From Sedimentisphaerales bacterium (lineage in GTDB: Bacteria; Planctomycetota; Phycisphaerae; Sedimentisphaerales; SG8-4): a DNA stretch of 13,277 nucleotides. The DNA is taken from NCBI GenBank assembly GCA_016932895.1, contig JAFGCA010000207.1:1-13277 (forward strand). Direction: 5' to 3'. The notes beneath the pieces are model-generated. The model was not told the DNA's origin and made no database searches. It worked only from the letters and a program-made list of their open reading frames with translations. The position numbers and the translations under genes were made by a program. Every line of letters begins with the position of its first letter. The stretch's first letter is position 1. This document shows, piece by piece, positions 7,498 to 12,891 of the stretch.

Positions 7498-8826
7498 CTA
7501 CCTTCGCGCCGGTACCCCGTCGGCGAACGCGTCGCGCACCCACGCGTGCATTTCGTCATCGGAGATCATTGAGACGCGGTCGGCGGCGTACTCCGCATCG
7601 ATCCGGTCCTTGATCTTCGTAATCCGAGCATCGTGTTTGGGAATGACGATGTCGTAGCGGGCCTCGACCCAGTGTTTGATGCCGGCGGCACCCGTCTTAT
7701 CCGTGATGGCGACGCCCACGGGACGATGAAGCAGCTTCTCGGTATCGAAACAGTTGTAGATCTCTTCGTTCTTGAGCAGGCCGTCGGCGTGAATGCCGGC
7801 CCGCGTCACATTGAAATCGCTTCCGACCAGCGGATAGTTGCGCGCGATCTCCAGGTTCAGTTCCTTTCGGGCGTAGTCGGCCAGCTCGGTGATGGCGGCG
7901 TAGTTGACGCCCTCGCTGATCCCCTTGAGCTGGGCGTGCTCGACGACAAGGGCCTCCAGGGGCGGATTGCCCGTGCGCTCGCCACAGCCGAAGATGGCGG
8001 CGTTGGCGGCGCTGCATCCGTAGAGCCAGGCGGTGGAGGCGTCCACGAGGACCTTGTGGAAGTCGTTGTGCCCGTGCCATTCGAGCTGTTCGGGCGGTAC
8101 GCCGATTTGGCGCAATCCGTGGATCAGCTTGGGCACGCTGCGCGGCACCGCCACCCCGGCCCAGGGCAGGCCGAAACCGAGCGTGTCGCACAGACGAATC
8201 TTCACCGGCTGTTTGTATTCTTCGGAGATTTTCAGCAGCTCGGCGGCAAAGGGCAGGACGAAACCCTCATAATCGGCCCGCGTGATATCCTCGAAATGGC
8301 AGCGCGGCAGCACCCCGCTGTCCAGGGCGGCCCGGGCGATGTCGAGGTAGCCCTGCAGCGCCTGCGACCGCGTCTTGCGGAGTTTCAGGAAGATGTGATA
8401 GTCGCTGGCCGAGGTCAGAATGCCCGTCTCACGCAGACCCATCTGGGAAACCAGCTTGAAATCGGAGGCCACCGCGCGAATCCAGCCCGTGATTTCCGGG
8501 TATTTATACCCGCGCTGCTGGCACAGCTCGACGGCTGTTCGGTCCTTCTCGGAATAGAGGAAGAACTCGCACTGGCGGATCAGGCCGGTGCCCCCGTCGA
8601 TCTCATGCAGCAGATCGTAGATACGCAGGATTTGCTCCGGCGTGTAGGGCGGGCGGGCCTGCTGGCCGTCGCGAAACGTCGTATCGGTAATCCAGATGTG
8701 CTCCGGAATCTCGTATTCCACCTTCTGACCGTCGAACACGACCTTGGGAAACTCGCTGTACGGGAACACATCCCGGTAGAGGTTTGGTCGATCTACATCC
8801 ACGAGTTCGTGATTCATATCTGTCAT
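7498..8826 (-). CDS. DRE-TIM acyltransferase (isopropylmalate/homocitrate/Re-citrate synthase-like)
   Basis: Cytoplasmic enzyme of the HMGL-like family, condensing acetyl-CoA with a 2-oxo acid through a divalent-metal TIM barrel. It has 442 residues. Seen: the signature DTTFRDGQQ (48-56; Arg52 and Asp53 are the expected catalytic and metal residues), the HGHND metal motif (251-255), GCGERTGN (280-287) and AGIHADGLLKN (343-353), which in this group belongs to the post-barrel subdomain. The C-terminal leucine-feedback domain of classical LeuA is absent, so it is not an ordinary LeuA. The frame stays open upstream through the tRNA, but the ATG at 8826 has GGAGA six bases upstream and is the start chosen. 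The 2-oxo substrate is undecided: pyruvate, 2-oxoisovalerate, 2-oxoglutarate or oxaloacetate (Re-citrate synthase). It lies 86 bases after tRNA-Leu(UAA), same strand. Confidence 0.85.
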   Translation of the reverse strand: MTDMNHELVDVDRPNLYRDVFPYSEFPKVVFDGQKVEYEIPEHIWITDTTFRDGQQARPPYTPEQILRIYDLLHEIDGGTGLIRQCEFFLYSEKDRTAVELCQQRGYKYPEITGWIRAVASDFKLVSQMGLRETGILTSASDYHIFLKLRKTRSQALQGYLDIARAALDSGVLPRCHFEDITRADYEGFVLPFAAELLKISEEYKQPVKIRLCDTLGFGLPWAGVAVPRSVPKLIHGLRQIGVPPEQLEWHGHNDFHKVLVDASTAWLYGCSAANAAIFGCGERTGNPPLEALVVEHAQLKGISEGVNYAAITELADYARKELNLEIARNYPLVGSDFNVTRAGIHADGLLKNEEIYNCFDTEKLLHRPVGVAITDKTGAAGIKHWVEARYDIVIPKHDARITKIKDRIDAEYAADRVSMISDDEMHAWVRDAFADGVPARR

Positions 8827-8832
8827 ATCGTA

Positions 8833-8837
8833 TCTCC
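8833..8837 (-). promoter_or_regulatory. Ribosome-binding site that fixes the acyltransferase start
   Basis: GGAGA on the minus strand lies six bases before the ATG at 8826. The open frame extends 186 bases further upstream across the tRNA gene, so this site decides between the long and short forms in favour of 442 residues. Confidence 0.7.
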
Positions 8838-8912
8838 AAAAGTGTTTCAGCGCCTTGGGCACGACATCGGAAACAAACGCCCCGGCACCGCGCCGCTGAC
8901 GCGATTCGCCCA

Positions 8913-8995
8913 TAGCCGAGGTGGGATTCGAACCCACACGCCCTTGCGGGCAGGGGATTTTAAGTCCCCAGCGTCTGCCATTCCGCCACTCGGCC
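8913..8995 (-). tRNA. tRNA-Leu, anticodon UAA
   Basis: A complete type II tRNA with a long variable arm. The acceptor strands GGCCGAG and CTCGGCT pair with a G-U at the first position and discriminator A. The D-arm is GCGG...CGC, the anticodon stem GGGGA/TCCCC encloses the loop CTTAAAA with anticodon TAA (8960-8962), the variable arm is GCCC-GCAA-GGGC, and the T-arm is GTGGG-TTCGAAT-CCCAC. It reads UUA (and UUG by wobble). The 3' CCA is not encoded and must be added after transcription. It lies just downstream of two promoter-like sites and 86 bases upstream of the acyltransferase gene on the same strand; no strong terminator is seen between them, so read-through transcripts are possible. Confidence 0.97.
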
Positions 8996-9003
8996 AAGTC
9001 CTT

Positions 9004-9031
9004 ATAATACAATACTTTACGGTCGATTCAA
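9004..9031 (-). promoter_or_regulatory. Promoter-like site directly upstream of tRNA-Leu
   Basis: On the minus strand TTGAAT (9026-9031, four of six) is separated by 16 bases from TATTAT (9004-9009, five of six). A start near 8997 would leave only about two bases before the mature tRNA 5' end. That is very short but possible; the farther promoter at 9119-9147 is the alternative. Confidence 0.5.
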
Positions 9032-9118
9032 AGCGGGGTCATTTCAGTCCGGACACCATTGGGCCACCCTTTTCGGCTTTGCCCCAGCCTATCCAGCCCC
9101 CTATGTTCCGGCGGCGGC

Positions 9119-9147
9119 ATTATACGCGCAAGACCCCGTCAATCCAA
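9119..9147 (-). promoter_or_regulatory. Promoter-like site with perfect -10 box, distal to tRNA-Leu
   Basis: On the minus strand TTGGAT (9142-9147, three of six) is followed by a 17-base spacer and TATAAT (9119-9124, perfect). The predicted start near 9112 would give a leader of about 115 bases before the tRNA. It sits immediately beyond the probable terminator of the preceding operon, where a new promoter is expected. Confidence 0.5.
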
Positions 9148-9149
9148 GG

Positions 9150-9200
9150 AAAAAAGACCGGCCACCCGTATCGGGCGAGATCGAGCCCTCGTTGGCGGCC
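9150..9200 (-). terminator. Probable intrinsic terminator of the adaptor-permease operon
   Basis: On the minus strand GGCCGCC (9194-9200) pairs with GGTGGCC (9160-9166) over seven bases with one G-U. A GGGC/GCCC pair inside strengthens the stem, and a run of six T (9150-9155) follows after four more bases. It lies about 115 bases after the permease stop. The four-base gap before the T-run makes it less than ideal. Confidence 0.45.
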
Positions 9201-9314
9201 AAGCTGTGCCCCCGTGCGAGCTACGTGAAGCAGAGGTCTCCGGTTCGTGGCGTGCCTTTCCCTGGCACCCTTGCAGCCGGTGGCAGGCGGTGGATCGGCA
9301 ACAGGGCCGCAGCC

Positions 9315-10583
9315 TCACTCGTGCCGCAAGGCAATGATGGGATCGACCCCGGCGGCGTGCATGGCGGGATAGAGTCCGAAAATAATGCCAATGGAAATAC
9401 TGATAGACAGAGGCAGCAGGATGCCCTCCCAGGTGAGAATCGTGGTCATGCCCGAGAAGTGCGTGATGAGGTGCGGAATGAGGGCGCCGATGCCCAGGCC
9501 GATCAGGCCGCCGGTGGTGGAGAGAACGACCGTCTCGATGAGGAACTGGCTGATGATCTGGCGTCGCTTGGCGCCGATGGCACGGCGGATGCCGATCTCC
9601 CGCGTGCGCTCGGTCACCGAGGCCAGCATGATGTTCATGATGCCGATGCCGCCGACCAGCAGGCTGATACCGGCGATCGATCCCAGGACGATGTTGAAGC
9701 GCCGCTTGATCGCCTGCCCCTCGCGCAGCAGCGCCAGAGGCACGTGGACCACATAATCCTTCTTCTTGTGGAACCGGGTCAGCATGGCCTCAATCGCTTT
9801 GGCGGCCGCCTCGACGTGTTCGGTGGCGTCCACCCGAGCGATGATCTGATGGAGCTGGACGCTTTCGGCGCTGAACGACCCGGAGGCCATGCGCACGTGC
9901 AGGTCCCCGTAGTAGGCGCGGGCCATCTCGAGGGGGATGTAAACATCGACCTCTTCGTCCGGCATCTGGATGTTGCCCGCCTGGCCCCCTTCGCTGCGTA
10001 CGATGCCGATGACCTCGAAACTGTTGCCCCCGATGCGGATGCCCTGGCCGATGGTGCGCTCGGTGGCCAGGAGCTTGCGCGCCCCGAACTCGGTGAGAAC
10101 CGCCACGGCGCTCATTCGCTGCTTGTCGGAGGGCAGTATGATCCGGCCGGCCAGGACCTCTCGGGGAACCAGGTCGAACCACTCGGGCGTGGTCCCGACC
10201 ACGCGCAGCTCGATGGACCGCCCGTGCAGTCCGGCGTCCTGACGCGTCGACTTGACAGGCGCGGTGCCCTCGATCGTATTGAGACCCTGGGCGATGCGCG
10301 CATGGTCCTCGTAGGTCAGGCCGTACATGCTCACAAACGAGCGCATCATGCTCGCCTTTTCTTCCTGGGCCGGTTTCAGCGAGGAAATCAGAATGTTCGT
10401 GCTGCCGAGCTTCTTGATCTGCTCGATCGCTTCCTTGCTCGCCCCTTCGCCCACCGAGAGCATCGCCACGACGCTGCCGACCCCGAAGACCACGCCGAGC
10501 ATGGTCAGGAAGGACCTGAGCTTGTGGAGCAGCAGGTTCTCAAGCCCCGATCCGATGCTGCGGACAAAGCGAGTGCCTCTCAC
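9315..10583 (-). CDS. ABC transporter permease, MacB/FtsX type
   Basis: Inner-membrane subunit of a mechanotransmission-type ABC exporter, 422 residues. Seen: a short cytoplasmic N-terminus, TM1 at about residues 22-45 (SFLTMLGVVFGVGSVVAMLS), a large periplasmic domain to about residue 290, and a C-terminal FtsX domain with three membrane helices containing the conserved GGIGIMNIMLASVTERTREI, IGIRRAIGAKR and YPAMHAAGVDPIIALRHE motifs. It lacks the N-terminal ATPase of true MacB, so an ATP-binding partner must be encoded separately, and none is visible in the window. The start is GTG, supported by a strong GGAGGA six bases upstream. It follows the HlyD-like adaptor by 63 bases. Likely roles are export of a drug, peptide or lipoprotein-like substrate, or envelope-stress defence; the substrate is not readable. 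Confidence 0.93.
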   Translation of the reverse strand: MRGTRFVRSIGSGLENLLLHKLRSFLTMLGVVFGVGSVVAMLSVGEGASKEAIEQIKKLGSTNILISSLKPAQEEKASMMRSFVSMYGLTYEDHARIAQGLNTIEGTAPVKSTRQDAGLHGRSIELRVVGTTPEWFDLVPREVLAGRIILPSDKQRMSAVAVLTEFGARKLLATERTIGQGIRIGGNSFEVIGIVRSEGGQAGNIQMPDEEVDVYIPLEMARAYYGDLHVRMASGSFSAESVQLHQIIARVDATEHVEAAAKAIEAMLTRFHKKKDYVVHVPLALLREGQAIKRRFNIVLGSIAGISLLVGGIGIMNIMLASVTERTREIGIRRAIGAKRRQIISQFLIETVVLSTTGGLIGLGIGALIPHLITHFSGMTTILTWEGILLPLSISISIGIIFGLYPAMHAAGVDPIIALRHE

Positions 10584-10589
10584 GGTGTT

Positions 10590-10595
10590 TCCTCC
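10590..10595 (-). promoter_or_regulatory. Ribosome-binding site that supports the GTG start of the permease
   Basis: GGAGGA on the minus strand lies six bases before the GTG at 10583, an almost full anti-16S match. It explains why a non-ATG start is used here. Confidence 0.75.
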
Positions 10596-10618
10596 ACGTT
10601 TCCTGCCCCGGCGGCGCC

Positions 10619-10637
10619 CATGCGGGAGGGCCGCATG
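10619..10637 (-). repeat. Perfect intercistronic hairpin between adaptor and permease
   Basis: CATGCGG (10619-10625) and CCGCATG (10631-10637) form a perfect seven-base stem with a five-base loop. It lies 9 bases after the adaptor stop and ends 23 bases before the permease ribosome-binding site. No T-run follows, so it looks like an mRNA-stability or differential-expression element and not a terminator. Confidence 0.5.
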
Positions 10638-10646
10638 ATCTACGGG

Positions 10647-12479
10647 CTACTCCTCCATCTTTTCCCGGAAGAACTTCGCGCGTTCTTCCATCGACATGTT
10701 CATGAGCTGCTCTTTCTCCTCCTCCGACAGGTTCTCCATTACCTTGCGCACCTTCTCCATTTGCTTCTTTTGTTCGGCCGTGAGGTTCACGGGCCCCTGT
10801 CCCTGCGGTCCGCCCGGGCGCTGGCCGACGGCTTCCTCGCCTTCGGGTTCGGCCGGTTTGGGGGCCGGTGCGGCCGGGGTCTTCGCCGAGGTCTTGAGCT
10901 GGTCGCGGACTTTCTGCCCCATCCCCTCGGAGGCGGTTTCCAGCGTGGAGGACCCTGCGCCGTTGGCACCGGGCGCCGCTTCCACCGAAGCCTGATCCAG
11001 GGGCGGCGCCAACAATACGGCTTCGCCTTCCTCCAGACCTTCCTTGACGTGGACCATGCGGTTGTTGTCCAGACCGATCTTGATCTTGCGCGCCACGGGC
11101 TCGCCGTCTTCGAGGACGTAGACGGTGGGAACGCCGCCAACGCTGAGAACGGTCTGGACCGGGACGTACACCGCGTTCTCGTGCTGGGCGACGATGATCT
11201 CGGCCCGACAGCTCATGCCGGTGCGGAGTACGGCGCCGTTGGTCTGCAGGTCCACCTCGGCTTTGTAGACCTTCAGGTCCGGGGCCAGAGGCATGCTCGC
11301 GTTGGGCAGAGGCGCGATCTGTCGGACGGTGCCGAAGAAGTTCTCCCCCGGCAGGGCATCCAGCGTGATAATCGCCGGCAGCTCAGACTTGACCTTGTGC
11401 AGATTCACCTCGTGTATGTCCACCTCGGCCAGGACCGAATCGGTCTTGGGCAAATAAATCAACTCCTGGCGCTCGTGCACCTCCTGCCCCTCATCCAACG
11501 GCTCCTTGTTCATAAAAGGATTGCTTTGGACGCTGGTGGCGTAGACGACCAGGCCGTCGGCGGGGGCCTTGATCCGGCACTTCTCGATCTGCTCGATGAT
11601 CTTGTCCAGTTTGCTCTGCTGACGCTTATGCTCGGCCTCCTTGGCATTGAGCCGGGCCTGGGCCTGCGTGTTATTGGCATTGGCCTTGCGCGAGGCCCGC
11701 TCCATCGCCATCTCGGCCTGATTCACGTCACTGGTCAACTGCGCGATCTGTCGTTCATAGGTGAATTTCTTGAGAATCCGCAGGCTGGTCTGGCTCTTAT
11801 CCAGCTCAAGCCCCTTGCGCCGGACTTGCAGCTTGTCCGCCATGTACTCGGTCTCGGAGATATACTTCTCTTCGAAGAGGCGGCTGGACCATTCGTTGGC
11901 GTCCTCGGCGCGTCGCAGCTCTTCCTCGGCCAGACTGATCTGCGCCTCCAGCTCCGTGACGTCCTTGGCGAACAGGCCGTCGGTGGCGGTGTACTGCTCC
12001 AGGTCCTGCCGGGCAAACTCCAGCGTTAACCTGGCTTGGTCGACGTCGCTCTTGCCCTGGTTTTCCGTAATCGCCAGGCTCTCCTGGGCATCCACCAGAT
12101 CGGCGCTGGCATTTTGCACCAGGATCTCCTGGTCGACCTTGGAGTCCTTCAGGGAGCTGGAATCCAGCTCCACCAGGACGTCTCCCTCTTTGACCTGGTC
12201 TCCTTCGTCCACGAGGAAGATGATCGAGCGGCGTCCTTCCACCTCGTTCTTGATGATGATCTGGTCCTTGGCCTTGATGGTCCCCGATTCGAGCACGCTG
12301 ATGGTCAGGGGCCCGCGCTGGGCGACAAACGTCGCCCGGTCTTTTTCCGGCTCGCTGCCGCCCTTGACCACTTTGAGCCAGACGGCGGTTACTCCGATCA
12401 CCACGACCAGGCCGACCAGCCCGACCGTCTTGAGTGCACCGTTCCTCGCGCCTCTGGTATGTGAGCTTCTCTCAGACAT
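10647..12479 (-). CDS. HlyD/MacA-like periplasmic adaptor protein with LTXXQ-like C-terminal tail
   Basis: Membrane-fusion subunit linking an inner-membrane exporter to the periplasm or an outer-membrane channel, 610 residues. Seen: one N-terminal membrane anchor (about 17-36), a lipoyl-like half (about 55-108, with VDEGDQVKEGDVLVELD), a long alpha-helical coiled coil (about 110-298) rich in E, Q, K and R, the returning lipoyl half (CRIKAPADGLVVYATS, 301-316), and beta-barrel and membrane-proximal domains to about 490. A Pro/Gly/Ala-rich linker and a charged helical tail (about 565-610) beginning LTAEQ follow; most MacA proteins stop near 380 residues. The ATG at 12479 is chosen because GAGGTGA sits five bases upstream; an in-frame GTG at 12488 lies inside that site. 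The permease follows 63 bases downstream. Confidence 0.92.
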   Translation of the reverse strand: MSERSSHTRGARNGALKTVGLVGLVVVIGVTAVWLKVVKGGSEPEKDRATFVAQRGPLTISVLESGTIKAKDQIIIKNEVEGRRSIIFLVDEGDQVKEGDVLVELDSSSLKDSKVDQEILVQNASADLVDAQESLAITENQGKSDVDQARLTLEFARQDLEQYTATDGLFAKDVTELEAQISLAEEELRRAEDANEWSSRLFEEKYISETEYMADKLQVRRKGLELDKSQTSLRILKKFTYERQIAQLTSDVNQAEMAMERASRKANANNTQAQARLNAKEAEHKRQQSKLDKIIEQIEKCRIKAPADGLVVYATSVQSNPFMNKEPLDEGQEVHERQELIYLPKTDSVLAEVDIHEVNLHKVKSELPAIITLDALPGENFFGTVRQIAPLPNASMPLAPDLKVYKAEVDLQTNGAVLRTGMSCRAEIIVAQHENAVYVPVQTVLSVGGVPTVYVLEDGEPVARKIKIGLDNNRMVHVKEGLEEGEAVLLAPPLDQASVEAAPGANGAGSSTLETASEGMGQKVRDQLKTSAKTPAAPAPKPAEPEGEEAVGQRPGGPQGQGPVNLTAEQKKQMEKVRKVMENLSEEEKEQLMNMSMEERAKFFREKMEE

Positions 12480-12484
12480 TCCAG

Positions 12485-12491
12485 TCACCTC
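12485..12491 (-). promoter_or_regulatory. Ribosome-binding site that fixes the adaptor start
   Basis: GAGGTGA on the minus strand lies five bases before the ATG at 12479. The alternative in-frame GTG start at 12488 is part of this very sequence, so it cannot be the real start. Confidence 0.75.
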
Positions 12492-12514
12492 AGGAAGAAG
12501 ATCCCCATCAGAAC

Positions 12515-12646
12515 CTACCGCGGCCTCTCTGCCTCTTGGAGCGGTTGCGCGCCTTGATTGGCACGAGAGGCTCCAACACGGGTAAATACCCTCCGCCGCT
12601 CCCTGTGACGAGATGCAAGCCCAGGAAACGCCTGTCCGCCGTTCAT
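12515..12646 (-). CDS. Possible small ORF, 43 residues, leading the adaptor operon
   Basis: A short frame starting MNGGQAFPGLASRHRERRRV and ending TAG, 35 bases before the adaptor ATG. It has a textbook GAGGAG ribosome-binding site (12653-12658) six bases before its ATG and is the first frame after a promoter with a perfect -10 box. The peptide carries nine arginines in 43 residues, no membrane segment and no motif I recognise. It could be a regulatory leader peptide, a small basic protein, or a chance frame in a GC-rich leader. The strong ribosome-binding site and its position are the only support. Confidence 0.38.
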   Translation of the reverse strand: MNGGQAFPGLASRHRERRRVFTRVGASRANQGAQPLQEAERPR

Positions 12647-12672
12647 GGCTTTCTCCTCGTTAAACTCGCTTC

Positions 12673-12702
12673 ATTATACCGAACGGGTGGCCGGGAAAGC
12701 AA
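12673..12702 (-). promoter_or_regulatory. Promoter for the adaptor-permease operon
   Basis: On the minus strand TTGCTT (12697-12702, three of six) precedes a perfect -10 box TATAAT (12673-12678) by 18 bases. Transcription from about 12666 would give a leader near 190 bases before the adaptor, long enough to contain the small ORF at 12515-12646. Confidence 0.55.
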
Positions 12703-12891
12703 GGAAAACCTGCTGGTGCGCCCCGGGGAAGGAACGCGCGGCGCTTCCGCATGAACTTGCTGACGCCCGTATTCGGGGAGCCCGGCCTCACGGACAACAG
12801 CTCCGGAGAACATTTGGCTGTCCAATACCGTGTTTCCCGTATCGAACGAGCACCGCATTTCGATAGTTCGGCGACGGTGGCGCCGGCTGTG

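Larger units (their letters stand above)
8996..9314. other. Intergenic region between the permease and tRNA-Leu
   Basis: These 319 bases hold no gene I can support. Reading along the minus strand from the permease stop: a short GTGCC/GGCAC hairpin near 9250, a probable intrinsic terminator (9150-9200), a promoter-like site with a perfect TATAAT (9119-9147), about 80 bases of unassigned sequence, and a second promoter-like site (9004-9031) directly before the tRNA. The order terminator then promoter marks the border between two transcription units. Confidence 0.6.
12480..12891. other. Intergenic region upstream of the adaptor operon
   Basis: These 412 bases between the TPR gene and the adaptor contain a minus-strand promoter with a perfect TATAAT (12673-12702), a possible 43-codon small ORF (12515-12646), and a dyad GGGTAAATACCC (12580-12591) within it. 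Between about 12703 and 12891 I see only weak hairpins, such as CGGCG/CGCCG just after the TPR stop, and no convincing gene or terminator. Confidence 0.6.

Noticed and set aside
8827..8912. Weak hairpin followed by TTTGTTT between tRNA and acyltransferase as a terminator
   Set aside because: The stem is only four to five bases and separated from the interrupted T-run by GGGC, which is too weak to call.
8827..9012. N-terminal extension of the acyltransferase frame through the tRNA region
   Set aside because: The extension is a translation of the tRNA and its leader; the ATG at 8826 has a proper ribosome-binding site.
9030..9060. Sequence resembling an insertion-sequence end near GGGGTCATTTCAGTCCGGAC
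   Set aside because: I found no matching inverted copy, target duplication or transposase in the window, so the resemblance cannot be supported; a genome-wide search for repeats of this stretch would decide.
7633..9228. A 531-codon + strand frame that runs across the acyltransferase and the tRNA
   Set aside because: A protein frame reading through an intact tRNA gene and opposite a conserved enzyme is a shadow.
9192..12029. A 945-codon open frame on the + strand, antisense to adaptor and permease
   Set aside because: Its protein is rich in H, D, R, G and Q without any recognisable domain, and it mirrors two well-supported genes. Long antisense frames arise readily in GC-rich DNA.
12643..12858. 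A 71-codon minus-strand frame overlapping the small ORF start by four bases
   Set aside because: It would need to be translated from upstream of the TATAAT promoter and has no visible ribosome-binding site or motif.
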